Shown: positions 19,108 through 28,525 of the stretch, piece after piece | How positions within the stretch are numbered: position 1 is the first letter of the stretch | Layout: the number at the start of each line of letters is the position of its first letter | Source: an uncultured Phycisphaerales bacterium | Lineage (GTDB): Bacteria > Planctomycetota > Phycisphaerae > Phycisphaerales > SM1A02 | Length of the DNA stretch: 64,000 nt | Direction: 5' to 3' | Assembly: GCA_949373145.1 (NCBI GenBank) | Contig: CASICI010000029.1 | Coordinates: 1-64,000 of the forward strand | The notes under the pieces: generated by a model | Told to the model about the DNA's origin: nothing | The model's input: the letters and a program-made list of their open reading frames with translations, nothing else | Databases searched by the model: none | Program-made: the position numbers and the translations under genes

Positions 19108-20481
19108 TCAGGCGTCGCCGTCACCCGTCAGGAGACGGAAACGATTCCAGTTGAGAACCGGGATCTGGGCGTTGATCGCCTGCTGGAAGAGTTCATCGTA
19201 CCGATCGTAGGCTTCCTGCCTCTTGAGAATCGCGTCGATTTCTGCTGGACTCGCATCGGCTGGAATGAGTTCGGTCGAGACGAAATCAGGCACTTCACCA
19301 AGCACGAGGAAGTCGAGATCCCCGGTCAGTTGGTTGCCTTCGACGACTTCACCACCCCATTCGATGATTCTGCTCTTGATGTAGTTCGCCTCGTTCATCG
19401 AAGAGGAACCGTTTCCGTCGACGTCGAATTGACCGAACACGAGAAACTTGAAGCGGTGCTCGGGATTGAACACGGCATTGGCGATCACATCGCCACGGAC
19501 CACGGGGCGCGAGGAGGCTCCATCGGTGACGCGGGCGGTCGCGGTGGAGTCCGCGACCTTGATCACCTGAAGACTGGCCTTGCCACGAGCGTATTCGCCG
19601 GTGGTGGGGTCGATCTGGATCTGGTTGGCGTCGTCGTAGACTCGGAAAGTCATTCCGGGGCGGATTCGGTCGTTTCGACCAAGGTCGATGAAGACCTGGC
19701 CTGATGAGCCGAGGACGTCGACAACGCGGCCGTCCACCAGCTCGGCGGGGTTCTTGGGTCGGACGCGAATCGATTCAACGACCTTTCGCAGCTCGTTCAG
19801 GCGTCCTGCGAGGACGGTCTGGTTGCCGTTGAGGTCGTCGATTTCATCCTGAAGGTCCGCAACTTCGTTGCGATGACGACTGGTCTTCTCGTCCAGACTC
19901 ATTCGGTATTCGTTGCGAGTCTTGTCGATGTCGGCACGGTAGCTCTGAGCCGCATCAGCGTACTCCGAGATGGATGCATGAACGGAGGCGACTCGGTCAT
20001 CCGAGGAGGTCTGAAGGTCCTTCATGTCCTGAGTGCGTGTGGAGAGCTCTGATTCCAGAGCCTGAAGCCGGGCGGCAGACTCGCTGGCCTGTGCGTTCAA
20101 CAGGTTGTTCTCCTGCAGGATCCGGTTGAATGCCTCGACCACGCTGGACTGACCGGTGATTCGGAACCGTTCGCGGGTGGATTCCTCATCGGCATTGGCC
20201 ATGCCAGCGACGAATTCTCTGTACCCGTCGGAACGAGCGACCAGATAGCCCACAAGGGACTGTCTCTGTCGATTCGCTTCCTGAAGAAGGGTTGCCACCG
20301 ACTCACGTTCGCTTTCGCGCATGAGTTCAGTTCGGACCGCCTTCTCTCGAGAAAGCTCTTCATTCGCACTGGTCTTTTGTCCGTAGAGCAGGATGGCCGC
20401 GGTGGCACTTCCGACTGTGAGGAAAATAAAGATGATCAGTGCGATCAGTACTCCGCTGCCGCCGCTCGAACGCATCGCCAT
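19108..20481 (-). CDS. Membrane-anchored coiled-coil protein, unknown function
   Basis: 457 residues: one N-terminal membrane helix (GVLIALIIFIFLTVGSATAAILL), a long helical/coiled-coil region (about 35-240, e.g. EVADLQDEIDDLNGNQTVLAGRLNELRKV), then a beta-rich domain (GRVVDVLGSSGQVFIDLGRNDRIRPGMTFRVYDD) and a C-terminal domain containing HRFKFLVFGQFDVDGNG. The arrangement recalls planctomycete envelope proteins but no named family was recognised. AAGGAG lies 10 bases before ATG 20481. The 226-base upstream gap contains TTGAGA and TATGAT at suboptimal 19-base spacing, and no gene. Confidence 0.7.
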   Translation of the reverse strand: MAMRSSGGSGVLIALIIFIFLTVGSATAAILLYGQKTSANEELSREKAVRTELMRESERESVATLLQEANRQRQSLVGYLVARSDGYREFVAGMANADEESTRERFRITGQSSVVEAFNRILQENNLLNAQASESAARLQALESELSTRTQDMKDLQTSSDDRVASVHASISEYADAAQSYRADIDKTRNEYRMSLDEKTSRHRNEVADLQDEIDDLNGNQTVLAGRLNELRKVVESIRVRPKNPAELVDGRVVDVLGSSGQVFIDLGRNDRIRPGMTFRVYDDANQIQIDPTTGEYARGKASLQVIKVADSTATARVTDGASSRPVVRGDVIANAVFNPEHRFKFLVFGQFDVDGNGSSSMNEANYIKSRIIEWGGEVVEGNQLTGDLDFLVLGEVPDFVSTELIPADASPAEIDAILKRQEAYDRYDELFQQAINAQIPVLNWNRFRLLTGDGDA

Positions 20482-20707
20482 GGTGGAGAATCTCCTTGGT
20501 GCTCTTGCAAGGATCGAAAGGGGGTTCGACCCGTCCTTCCAGACTGTGTGGAGGGATGTAACAAGCCGACATCATAGTGTCATACGGCCCGTCGGTCTCA
20601 ATTCTGGGGAAAGAACCCCCAACGAAACCCGAGAAAGCTCAGGAAGGACATCATCGAACTGGTCAGTGCGGGTCTTTGTGACGTTTCTGGACCCGAAAGT
20701 CCAATCA

Positions 20708-22378
20708 TCAGCCGCGGCAGACCCGCATCGCTTCTTGAATCGTGGTGACGTGGTCCGTGACCAGGCTCAGCGCCTCGGTCTGGAGGAGATTGATGGTGTT
20801 GGAGGCGACCGCTTCAGTGACGATTCGTCCCGCAGGTGCCTGTTCCATCACCAACTCCCGGGTCGTGTCGTTGAATTCAAGCAATTCATAGATTCCCACT
20901 CGGCCTTGATAACCCGTGCGCCGACACTCCCGGCATCCATCCGCTTCGAGGACATGCTGTGATTCCGGGATGACCAGATTCTTCGGCGCCTCCTGGGGCG
21001 AGAGCCTCGTCGGGCGGGCGCACGCAGGGCAGACTCGTCGGAGAAGTCTTTGTGCCAGAACGCCCTCGACCGCGCTTGAGACCAGATAAGGCTCGACTCC
21101 CATGTCCAGAAGTCTGGTCGGAGCGCTGCTGGCATCGTTGGTATGCAGGGTCGAAAAGACCAGGTGGCCGGTCAATGAGGCCTGAACCGAGGCATCCGCC
21201 GTTTCGCGGTCACGAATCTCACCGATCATGATGATGTCCGGGTCATGTCGAAGAATCGCTCTCAGGCCCTGGGCGAACCCGAAGCCGATCGCATTGTTGA
21301 CCGGGATCTGATTCACGCGCGGCACCTGATACTCGACCGGATCCTCCACCGTGATTGCTTTGAGTTCATCGCTGACGATTCTGTTCAAGCTGGCGTAGAG
21401 GGTGGTTGATTTTCCGGAACCCGTGGGGCCCGTCACCAGAAGGATGCCATGAGGTCGGGAAATCAAGTCATCCCATCGCTGCAGGACGGTCTTCGGCATG
21501 CCCAGTTGATCAAGCCCGAGCATCACTGAGCCCTGGTCGAGAATACGCAGGACCACACCCTCCCCGTGCAGCATCGGAATGATCGACACTCGGAGGTCGT
21601 ATTCCCGGCCACGGCTTCTCATGGTGATCCTGCCGTCCTGTGGCATTCTCTTTTCCGCGATGTTGAGATTCGCCATGATCTTCAGGCGGCTGACGATCGC
21701 ATTTCGAAAGCGTGCCACGGTCTGCGGAACGCCGGCCTTGCTCAGGACTCCGTCCACTCGATAGCGAATCTCGAGGTCCTCTTCGAACGGTTCGATGTGA
21801 ACATCGGTCGCCCGCTCTCGAATGGCCTCCATCAGCAGGTCGTTCACCAGCTTGATGACGCTGGCTTCCTGTGCCAGCTCGACCTCATCGGAATCACCTT
21901 GCGACGACGGTGCGACTTCATGCACATCGCTGGTGGCGAGTGCTTCCAACGTGTCACCGGCCACTCCGTAGTGAGATCGGATGAACTTCGTCAGATCTCT
22001 CTCGTCGGCGAGCACCAGCTCGATTCCCATGCCTGTGAGGAGTCTCAGTTCGTCGAACGCACTGAGTTCGAAAGGGTCGCTGGTGGCCACTCGAAGGACA
22101 CCGTTCGCGCGACCGATCGGAACACAGCGCTGTTTGAAGACCAATTTGGATGGCAGCGTTCTCAGAGTCTCATCATCGACTTCGATCGATTCGAGGTCGA
22201 CGATTGGCATCTCGAAATGAGTGCCGATGGCCTTGAGGACCTCGGCATCTCCGATGAACCCCATTCGAACCAGGACACGGTCGAGCCGTTCGCCGGTGCG
22301 CTTCTGCTCTTCGATGGCATCACTCAGTTGAGCGTCGTCGATGAGTCCTTTTTGGTTGAGAATGGTTCCGATGCCCAC
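20708..22378 (-). CDS. gspE: Type II secretion / type IV pilus assembly ATPase (GspE/PilB)
   Basis: 556 residues. The N-terminal MshEN-type domain (IGTILNQKGLIDDAQLSDAI) is followed by the N2 domain (ASDVHIEP-like ATDVHIEPFEEDLEIRYRVDG), Walker A GPTGSGKSTTLYASL near residue 318, the Asp box ITVEDPVEYQ, Walker B IIMIGEIRDRET, the His box GHLVFSTLHTNDA, and a tetracysteine zinc site (CPAC...CREC). It powers pseudopilus or pilus assembly at the inner membrane. No other secretion genes are nearby, so T2SS versus T4P cannot be decided. Start is GTG 22378 behind TTGGAGAA. Its first ~45 bases and leader are duplicated at 25893-25936. Confidence 0.93.
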   Translation of the reverse strand: MGIGTILNQKGLIDDAQLSDAIEEQKRTGERLDRVLVRMGFIGDAEVLKAIGTHFEMPIVDLESIEVDDETLRTLPSKLVFKQRCVPIGRANGVLRVATSDPFELSAFDELRLLTGMGIELVLADERDLTKFIRSHYGVAGDTLEALATSDVHEVAPSSQGDSDEVELAQEASVIKLVNDLLMEAIRERATDVHIEPFEEDLEIRYRVDGVLSKAGVPQTVARFRNAIVSRLKIMANLNIAEKRMPQDGRITMRSRGREYDLRVSIIPMLHGEGVVLRILDQGSVMLGLDQLGMPKTVLQRWDDLISRPHGILLVTGPTGSGKSTTLYASLNRIVSDELKAITVEDPVEYQVPRVNQIPVNNAIGFGFAQGLRAILRHDPDIIMIGEIRDRETADASVQASLTGHLVFSTLHTNDASSAPTRLLDMGVEPYLVSSAVEGVLAQRLLRRVCPACARPTRLSPQEAPKNLVIPESQHVLEADGCRECRRTGYQGRVGIYELLEFNDTTRELVMEQAPAGRIVTEAVASNTINLLQTEALSLVTDHVTTIQEAMRVCRG

Positions 22379-23030
22379 GTCGTGTTCTCCAAGCCACCCC
22401 AGACTACCACCGAAGAGTGCTGCAGCCGCTTGGTTGTTCGCGTGATCGTTTCAAATAGATCGATCCTTGAGCATCAGGGCGTCTCTTCAGAGGCGTCCTG
22501 CTTGAAGACGAGGGTGCTGTTGAACCCTCCTTGGAGACGAGAGACTCCGTCTGCATTTCCAAATTCACCAATGCTGGTCCTGCCACAGATCGCCATATCG
22601 GGCCTGTCGTCTCTGAGCGCGGAAATCTCCGAGTGCATGGGGGAGCGTGCCGTTGAAACGCTCATCAGCCCTCCGAGAATCCGATCTTCGCCAAGTGCCT
22701 GGGCATCCAGCGCCAACGGCAGATCGTTCGCACCTGTCTGCTGATCGACCAGTTGAAATTGAATCGTTCTGCCTGCGCTCAATCGCTGGTCGACCTGCAG
22801 GGCACCGTCGCGGCGGTCGACTCCAAGCACTCTTCGAATGAGAAAGTCTCCCTGTCCGTGCGTCGTGGCATATTCATCAATGACGATGCCTACGCGAAGT
22901 CCGTGCACGAATCCGGCACGTTCCTTTTCTGCAAGTGCGAGCATCGAATCACGCGCGACTTCCGCCGCAGGTCTGCCACCGAGCGTCACGGTGAGACCTC
23001 CGCGTACTTCGGTGATCACCATGACCACCA
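22335..23030 (-). repeat. Segmental duplication copy 1 (gspE start, leader, FIST C-terminal part)
   Basis: About 690 bases resembling 25893-26590 in the same orientation: the first codons of gspE, the leader, and FIST C-terminal coding sequence. Identity appears roughly three quarters to four fifths by eye. See copy 2. Confidence 0.8.
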
Positions 23031-23142
23031 AAGGTGATTCGGGCGGGGCGGATTGGGCGTTGGTTCCACGGGCCGGGACCAAGAAGAGTGCAATTCCAGC
23101 GAGGATGAACATGAAGCGGTGGATGCTGCGAGTCTGCGGCAC
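22474..23142 (-). CDS. Exported FIST C-terminal domain protein (truncated paralogue)
   Basis: 222 residues. After a signal peptide (MFILAGIALFLVPARGTNAQS) the sequence from VVMVITEVRGGLTVTLGGRPAAEV to the end is a close paralogue of the C-terminal half of the FIST protein at 26045-27208 (shared GQGDFLIRRVLGVDRRDGAL, FGNADGVSRLQGGFNSTL). The FIST N-terminal domain is absent. FIST domains are normally cytoplasmic small-ligand sensors linked to signalling proteins; here the C-terminal half seems to have been fused to a secretion signal, which would move it to the periplasm. Start GTG 23142, or ATG 23112 directly at the signal peptide. It lies between the hybrid kinase and gspE. Confidence 0.75.
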   Translation of the reverse strand: MPQTRSIHRFMFILAGIALFLVPARGTNAQSAPPESPLVVMVITEVRGGLTVTLGGRPAAEVARDSMLALAEKERAGFVHGLRVGIVIDEYATTHGQGDFLIRRVLGVDRRDGALQVDQRLSAGRTIQFQLVDQQTGANDLPLALDAQALGEDRILGGLMSVSTARSPMHSEISALRDDRPDMAICGRTSIGEFGNADGVSRLQGGFNSTLVFKQDASEETP

Positions 23143-23199
23143 TCCGCCTTGAATGGTCCGTTCATCGAGCCGAGGTTGCAGAGGTTCTGAAATTCCGCA

Positions 23200-25755
23200 T
23201 CAATCCGACTGGTCGAGTAGTTTTCGAATCGCGATTCCGAGATCCTCACGAGGGATGGGTTTCTGGAGGATCTTGGTCACCCCTGCCTCGGCAGCACGTC
23301 TGGCAGACTCGTCACCGAATCCCGTGATGAGTGCGATCGGTCCTGCGAATTCGCGTTCTCGGAGGGCTCCTGCGAGTGCGATCCCGTCGCGACCCGGCAT
23401 GGTGAGATCGGTCAGTACGAGGTGCGGTTCGAGCTCCCGCTTCCGGGCGGTATCGAAAAGCGCCAGCGCGGTATCCGTCCCATCAGCGATCTCGACTTGA
23501 TATCCAAGGGACGCGACCAGAGACATGCTGGTTTGAAGCACCATCGGATCATCATCGACGACCAATATTCGCTCGTTACCGCGGGGCGAACTCTGCGGAA
23601 CGACCGATTTTGTCTGAGCGATGGCTTCCTCGGTTCGCGGCAGCAAGATGCGAAAGGTCGTTCCCTCACCTTGTTTGCTCTCAATTTCAATCTCTCCCCT
23701 AAGTTCCGAGACCACTCGGTGGACGATGGTCAGGCCAAGGCCGGTACCGCGTCCGGTTGCCCGGGTCGAGAAGTAGGGGTCGAAAAGGTTTTCTCGAATC
23801 TCGTCTGGAATCCCCGCCCCATCGTCCCGAACTTCCAGATGGACGATGTTCTGATTCTCGGGGCTCTGTCGCAATGAGACCGTCACGGTTCCTTTGGGCC
23901 CCTCAATGGCATGCCGGGCATTGCTCACCAGATTCTGAACCACTCGAAGCAGTGCCGTTCGATCTCCGCAGGTGGTCGCGGTCGTATCGGAGATTTCGGA
24001 CTCGATTCGGATGTGAACCGGTGTGGACGGCAGGAGGAGCATGATCGCTTCTTCGACCACATCCTTAAGCAGCGTGTTCGAATCGGCGATCACTCGTCGT
24101 CGGCTTAGAAAGAGGATCTGCTCCACGAGTTCGGCCGCTCGGCGGGCTGCCAGCTGAATATCGGCCAGCATCTCCTGGCGGGATTCCTCCTTTTCTGAAT
24201 CCGCCAGCGCCGCGGAATGCACCAGAATCGGCCAGAGGAGGTTATTGAAGTCGTGGGCGATGCCGCCGGCGAGTAACCCGACCGCTTCCATCCGCTGGGC
24301 GTGGACCAGTTCCCCCTCCAGAGCCTCTCGTGCCATTGTCGTTCCGAGCGAATCTGCAAATGCGCGCAGGGCAGCGATCGAGTTCTGATCATGAACCCGC
24401 ACGCGATTAACCTCTTCAACGAGGAGGATGCCGGCCCTCTCGCCGCGAACCCAGATGGGAACCGAGACGAAGCTGGTCGAGATCGAAGGGGCATCGGATT
24501 CGAATCCAGGGACCGGTTCGGCGCCGTTGCCGACGAGTCCGCCCAGTTTGGAGCCAGCCGTCGCGAGCAGAAAGGCTGCCGGCACGTCGACCATGTTCTC
24601 TGGTCCGCCGAAACATTGACCGTCGATGTCGATGAACCTTGCGGAGTAAGACTGGAAGGACGTCTCGATCAGGCCAAGCACCTTCATGATGGAATTCCGC
24701 CATCGGGGGGATGCCAAGAGCAAGTCCGCGACGTCTCCACTCGCCACCAGCACCCGATCTCGGGTTTGCCTTCGGATCTCGGCCTGAAGTCGGAGCCAGG
24801 TCAGTCCGGCGAGGTCGCCGAGGAATTTAAGGCCTTCGACGTGGCGTTGATCGAAGGCGCCGACCTTCGTCGACGCAAGGCCGAGCGCGCCGACGATCTC
24901 CCCAGCGGCATGAACGGGCAGGTAGCAGCGACTGCGAATTTCGACTCTTCTTGCTGACGTCTCGGAACGGTTCCCCGGATCGTTCTTCGTGTCGCGGACA
25001 TGCACCATTTCGCCGGTGCGGATTACTCGGCCGGGATGTCGGTCCCAGGCCGTCTGTTCCGCGTCCTCGATCTCCCACTCATTGAGACCTTTGTTCCCCA
25101 CGAGTCGGAGGTGACGCGTTCCCGCGTCGAGAAAGTACATGGCGGCGTATTCGACATCGAATCTCGTTTCCGCGAGGCTCTGAACCGTCGTGCCCAGTGC
25201 CGCGGTGTCCTTCACGCTGCTCAACGCCTCCGCGATTCGCCGCTCCAGGGCGCGATGATGCGCGAGGTCGAGGGTGAGCCGGCGGAGTTCCATGCCACGG
25301 CTGATGGCGGCGATGGGGCCACGGAGCATTCGAACGATCAGACGAGCGAGATCGAGAAAGTCGCCGGTCTCTCCCGAGGCGGGTAGAAGGGTGATTGCGG
25401 TATCAAAGTCAAGTCTGATTGCGATGACCGGTGGGGAACTGGACGACGTGGTGATCATCTCGTCGCCGATGGTCCCGAGGGCGGTCTCGACAAACTTTTT
25501 GGTCGTTCGCTCGATGGAATTATCGTCGAGGCCACTACTGGCGATGCTTTCAATCGGCTCGTTCAATGCCGCTCTTCGCCAGATGGTCACGGCCGCGATG
25601 GCCTTGATTTTGAGAAGGCCGTCGACCACCACCGGTGGCCAGGTATCCGAGTCATCTCGATCCAACATGTCTGTCGCGATGTCCGCGAGTATGTCCAGAG
25701 GTCCCGATTCTGGTCCCTCTGACGCTGCGTTGGATGGAGAATTACCGTCAGGCAC
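23200..25755 (-). CDS. Hybrid sensor histidine kinase (GAF-GAF-HisKA-HATPase-REC)
   Basis: 851 residues, no membrane helix, so cytoplasmic. Order: divergent N-terminus, GAF domain (about 180-330, [23 protein letters not shown]), second GAF-like region (340-480), HisKA with [14 protein letters not shown] (His near 500), HATPase (N-box [12 protein letters not shown]1 DDGAGIP, F-box [10 protein letters not shown]2 GRGTGLGL), and a C-terminal receiver (VVDDDPMV, acceptor VLTDLTMPG near 781, Lys in LQKPIP). The HDFNNLL form of the H-box is typical of NtrB/hybrid kinases. It may work with the flanking FIST proteins as ligand sensors. Start GTG 25755. Confidence 0.9.
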   Translation of the reverse strand: MPDGNSPSNAASEGPESGPLDILADIATDMLDRDDSDTWPPVVVDGLLKIKAIAAVTIWRRAALNEPIESIASSGLDDNSIERTTKKFVETALGTIGDEMITTSSSSPPVIAIRLDFDTAITLLPASGETGDFLDLARLIVRMLRGPIAAISRGMELRRLTLDLAHHRALERRIAEALSSVKDTAALGTTVQSLAETRFDVEYAAMYFLDAGTRHLRLVGNKGLNEWEIEDAEQTAWDRHPGRVIRTGEMVHVRDTKNDPGNRSETSARRVEIRSRCYLPVHAAGEIVGALGLASTKVGAFDQRHVEGLKFLGDLAGLTWLRLQAEIRRQTRDRVLVASGDVADLLLASPRWRNSIMKVLGLIETSFQSYSARFIDIDGQCFGGPENMVDVPAAFLLATAGSKLGGLVGNGAEPVPGFESDAPSISTSFVSVPIWVRGERAGILLVEEVNRVRVHDQNSIAALRAFADSLGTTMAREALEGELVHAQRMEAVGLLAGGIAHDFNNLLWPILVHSAALADSEKEESRQEMLADIQLAARRAAELVEQILFLSRRRVIADSNTLLKDVVEEAIMLLLPSTPVHIRIESEISDTTATTCGDRTALLRVVQNLVSNARHAIEGPKGTVTVSLRQSPENQNIVHLEVRDDGAGIPDEIRENLFDPYFSTRATGRGTGLGLTIVHRVVSELRGEIEIESKQGEGTTFRILLPRTEEAIAQTKSVVPQSSPRGNERILVVDDDPMVLQTSMSLVASLGYQVEIADGTDTALALFDTARKRELEPHLVLTDLTMPGRDGIALAGALREREFAGPIALITGFGDESARRAAEAGVTKILQKPIPREDLGIAIRKLLDQSD

Positions 25756-25892
25756 GGTTGGATCCTATCTGTTCCTTTTCATTCACGACCGAAGATTCGT
25801 CGCCGAGGATCCCCGACAGGTGTCTTCCGGTCTGCCCGGCATCAGCCCGATGTCTGAAAAACGAGGACCAGCGGACGTACGGCATGGAGCGC

Positions 25893-25936
25893 CGTCGATG
25901 AGTCATTTTTGATTGAGAAATGGTTCCGATGCCCAC
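25893..25936 (-). pseudogene. Vestigial 5' end of a second gspE copy
   Basis: The minus-strand text reads GTGGGCATCGGAACCATT..., matching the gspE start at 22378 (MGIGTI then NQKGLIDD in gspE; MGIGTISQSKMTH here with one extra T). Similarity extends upstream through the leader (CGGCTTGGAGAAC) and stops about 45 bases into the gene. The 62-codon track ORF 25748-25936 is therefore a remnant, not a gene. The rest of the gap 25756-25892 shows nothing recognisable. Confidence 0.7.
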
Positions 25937-26590
25937 TTCGAGTTCTCCAAGCCGGATGAGAGTATCACCGAAGCCGGCTGGTTCGGACGCCTTGTTTCGA
26001 TGAACGCTTCAAATTGATCGGTCTCACCGGCTTTTCGGCGTTTCTCATCGAGTTTCCTGCTTGAAGATCAGAGTGCTGTTGAACCCGCCCTGTAATCGTG
26101 AAACGCCATCGGCATTTCCAAATTCAGCGATGCTGGTCATCCCACAGATGGCCATGTCCGGTCGTTCCTCTCTGAGTTGGGGAAGGTCCGAGGTCATGGG
26201 GGATCGTGTCATTGAGGCGCTCATGAGGGCTCCAAGGATCCGATCTTCGTCCAGTTCATGTGCATCCATGGCCAATTGAAGATCGTTGGCACCCGTTTCA
26301 TGATCAACCAGTTGAAACTGAACTGTTCTGCCAACATTCATCCTCTGGTCGACCTGCAAGGCACCGTCTCGGCGGTCGACACCAAGCACTCTTCGAATGA
26401 GAAAGTCTCCCTGGCCGAGCATCGAGGCATATTCATCAATCACGATGCCTATGCGAAGTCCGTGTGCGAACCTGGCACGTTCCTTTTCGTCGAGTGCGAG
26501 CATTGAATCACGCGCGACCTCCGCGGCGGGTCTGCCTCCCAGAGTCACGATCAGATCTCCGCGCACTTCCGTGATCACCATCGGTGTGCC
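25893..26590 (-). repeat. Segmental duplication copy 2 (gspE remnant, leader, FIST C-terminal part)
   Basis: Copy 2 of the direct repeat with 22335-23030. It includes the gspE start remnant, the intergenic leader and the FIST C-terminal coding sequence up to VMVITEVRGDL. The two copies exactly bracket the histidine kinase gene. Confidence 0.8.
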
Positions 26591-27208
26591 TATGGGGCGG
26601 CATCCGTTGCTCATCACGGAGGCACAGCTGATGTTCCCTCCGAAGCCGATGCCCACCATGCCTGAATTGATGACGATGTCGTCAGCCACCATGAGATTGC
26701 CACCAGGCAGCGTCGAGCCCGAGAGCAGGCCGCCACCAAGCGATCCGAGTCGTGCCTCATCCATCGCGCTGAGAATCGGTTCTGGTGCCGATGAGAAGGG
26801 GTCTGCCAGAAGGAACACGCCAGCGTGTGCCGATCCCGTATGGAGAAGGGAATGCCACTGGGCCGACGTGGTGAGCTCGGCGGGACCTCGTGACCAGTCG
26901 AGGGCGCAGGCCTTCGCCTGGATTCCCTCGCCTGCCAGAACGAACGCGGCCAGACCGCATCGATCCGATTCGGTCTGATGATGGGTGAAGACGGTGCGTG
27001 CGGTCCCCCCAATCAAAGCCTGAGGGGTCAGGGTGTCCCTCAGAATCCGAGTGATGGCATCGAAGTTTCGACCATGGTGAAAGCTGGCGAAGACCACCAC
27101 CGCACACGCTTCACGTCCCTTCAAAGCCTTCTCCAGGCTTGCTGAAATCTCAAATGCAGCGGTTCGGGTGTCCGGATGGCTTGAAATAGCTGAAAACGTG
27201 TGTGCCAC
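26045..27208 (-). CDS. FIST domain protein (FIST_N + FIST_C)
   Basis: 387 residues, cytoplasmic. The N-terminal half has the FIST_N pattern (ACAVVVFASFHHGRNFDAITRILRDTL...ALIGGTARTVF) and the C-terminal half FIST_C (GDFLIRRVLGVDRRDGALQVDQRMNVGRTVQFQLVD; CGMTSIAEFGNADGVSRLQGGFNSTL). FIST proteins are predicted small-molecule (amino-acid-like) sensors that associate with kinases and GGDEF/chemotaxis proteins. It lies 289 bases upstream of the hybrid kinase, suggesting a sensory pair. ATG 27208. Confidence 0.85.
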   Translation of the reverse strand: MAHTFSAISSHPDTRTAAFEISASLEKALKGREACAVVVFASFHHGRNFDAITRILRDTLTPQALIGGTARTVFTHHQTESDRCGLAAFVLAGEGIQAKACALDWSRGPAELTTSAQWHSLLHTGSAHAGVFLLADPFSSAPEPILSAMDEARLGSLGGGLLSGSTLPGGNLMVADDIVINSGMVGIGFGGNISCASVMSNGCRPIGTPMVITEVRGDLIVTLGGRPAAEVARDSMLALDEKERARFAHGLRIGIVIDEYASMLGQGDFLIRRVLGVDRRDGALQVDQRMNVGRTVQFQLVDHETGANDLQLAMDAHELDEDRILGALMSASMTRSPMTSDLPQLREERPDMAICGMTSIAEFGNADGVSRLQGGFNSTLIFKQETR

Positions 27209-27273
27209 GAGGGCCTCTCAGAGGGGTGGGAGGATGATTTGTGTCCTTCCGGGGGGATCTATCGGTTCTGGAC

Positions 27274-27301
27274 TTGAAAGCCCGGCCGGAACCAGCATAA
27301 T
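27274..27301 (+). promoter_or_regulatory. Probable sigma70-type promoter of rpsT
   Basis: TTGAAA (27274-27279) and CATAAT (27296-27301) with a 16-base spacer, 66 bases before the rpsT start; 5/6 matches to each consensus hexamer. Sequence evidence only. Confidence 0.6.
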
Positions 27302-27367
27302 GGCCGATCTTCCCCGGAGTCGATCGTTCGACCCGGACTCATTTCGTTTCTCCACGAGGAACACCAC

Positions 27368-27637
27368 GTGCCGAATATCGACTCAGCCAAGAAACGCATG
27401 CGACAGGACAAGAAGCGACACGCCAGAAACAAATGGCGCAAGCAGCGAGTCCGTGAGCAGATCAAGACTTTCCTCGAAGCGCTCCGTGTGAAGGACGTCC
27501 CTTCAGCCGAGGCCGAATACAAGAAGGTCTGCTCGATCCTCGACAAGGTTTCGTCGACCAGCACCATGCACAAGAACACCGCTGCTCGCAAGAAGAGCCG
27601 GCTTGCCGCTCGTCTCAACAGCATCAAAGCTGCCTGA
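27368..27637 (+). CDS. rpsT: 30S ribosomal protein S20
   Basis: 89 residues, normal for S20. MPNIDSAKKRMRQDKKRHARNKWRKQRVREQIKTF is the conserved basic N-terminal helix that contacts 16S rRNA; the C-terminus MHKNTAARKKSRLAARLNSI is the family signature. Start is GTG 27368. It has its own promoter and terminator, so it is monocistronic, as in many bacteria. Confidence 0.96.
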   Translation: MPNIDSAKKRMRQDKKRHARNKWRKQRVREQIKTFLEALRVKDVPSAEAEYKKVCSILDKVSSTSTMHKNTAARKKSRLAARLNSIKAA

Positions 27638-27666
27638 GTCGATCCGAGCCAATTGAGTGACGACCC

Positions 27667-27707
27667 GACGCCGTCTTTTCGGAGCACCGAAGACGGCGTC
27701 GTTCTTT
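27667..27707 (+). terminator. Intrinsic terminator of rpsT
   Basis: An 11-bp perfect stem GACGCCGTCTT / AAGACGGCGTC with a 12-base loop is followed by GTTCTTT on the plus strand, 30 bases after the rpsT stop. Confidence 0.8.
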
Positions 27708-27741
27708 GTGCACTTCATCGGAAACAGCTACAACGTTTCAG

Positions 27742-28494
27742 ATGACCGAGCAGGAAGACGACATCCAGATCGAGGAGAGCTACTGGCTGACCTCCCGAAG
27801 ACCACTGGAGATGCTGGTCTTTCTTGTTCCATTCATCCTTCTCTACGAGATCTGCCTCGTATTCGTGCTTCGAAATGATCAAGGCACGATCACCAACCGA
27901 GCGCATGAGTGGCTGGTCCGTTATTTCGATTTCGCGATCCCCGAAGAGGTCGGACTGAGCTTTCCCTCGCTGGTGATCGTCGTGGTCCTGCTGCTCTGGC
28001 ATGTGCTTGGGCGTCATTCATGGCGGCCAGCCTGGGCCACGGTCGGTCTCATGGTGATCGAATCCGCACTGCTGGCGATTCCTCTGGTGGTTCTGAGCCG
28101 CTTCGTGCATGAACTTCTGCCGATGGTCGGACAAGCTGAACCCATTCTCGGCAGTCTCGGACCGATGGGCTTGATCGCGATCTCGATCGGTGCGGGCCTG
28201 TACGAAGAACTGCTGTTCAGGATGCTGCTGTTCTTCCTGGTCCACACCTTCGTCGTGGACCTTCTTCGGTTTTCATCTCTGATCGGCACCGTGGTGGCGA
28301 TCGTGCTCTCAGCGGTCCTCTTCGCGCTGTACCACCCTCCAGTGGGGCCGGAGGCGACCTACACCACGGCTCGCGCCTTCTTCTACATCTCCGCCGGCCT
28401 TTTCTTCGGCGTGGTGTACGTGTTCAGGGGGTTCGGGATCGTGGTGGCCGTTCACGCCTTCTACGACCTCGTCACCCTGTTCGCTCCTGACTGA
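27742..28494 (+). CDS. CPBP family intramembrane metalloprotease (Abi)
   Basis: 250 residues from ATG 27742 (the track start at 27706 runs into the terminator region). Seven to eight hydrophobic segments. Motif 1 YEELLFR (EExxxR, Glu pair near residue 155), motif 2 FALYHPP (His near 195) and motif 3 VVAVHAFYDLV carry the expected metal ligands. The family processes membrane or peptide substrates (CAAX-type proteases, bacteriocin immunity). Substrate unknown. It precedes kdsC by about 30 bases and may be co-transcribed with the LPS genes. Confidence 0.88.
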   Translation: MTEQEDDIQIEESYWLTSRRPLEMLVFLVPFILLYEICLVFVLRNDQGTITNRAHEWLVRYFDFAIPEEVGLSFPSLVIVVVLLLWHVLGRHSWRPAWATVGLMVIESALLAIPLVVLSRFVHELLPMVGQAEPILGSLGPMGLIAISIGAGLYEELLFRMLLFFLVHTFVVDLLRFSSLIGTVVAIVLSAVLFALYHPPVGPEATYTTARAFFYISAGLFFGVVYVFRGFGIVVAVHAFYDLVTLFAPD

Positions 28495-28525
28495 TCGACT
28501 CGATGCGCGGTACACTTCGGTCTCC

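Noticed and set aside
21566-22744. 392-aa plus-strand ORF
   Set aside because: Antisense of gspE and FIST; no motif.
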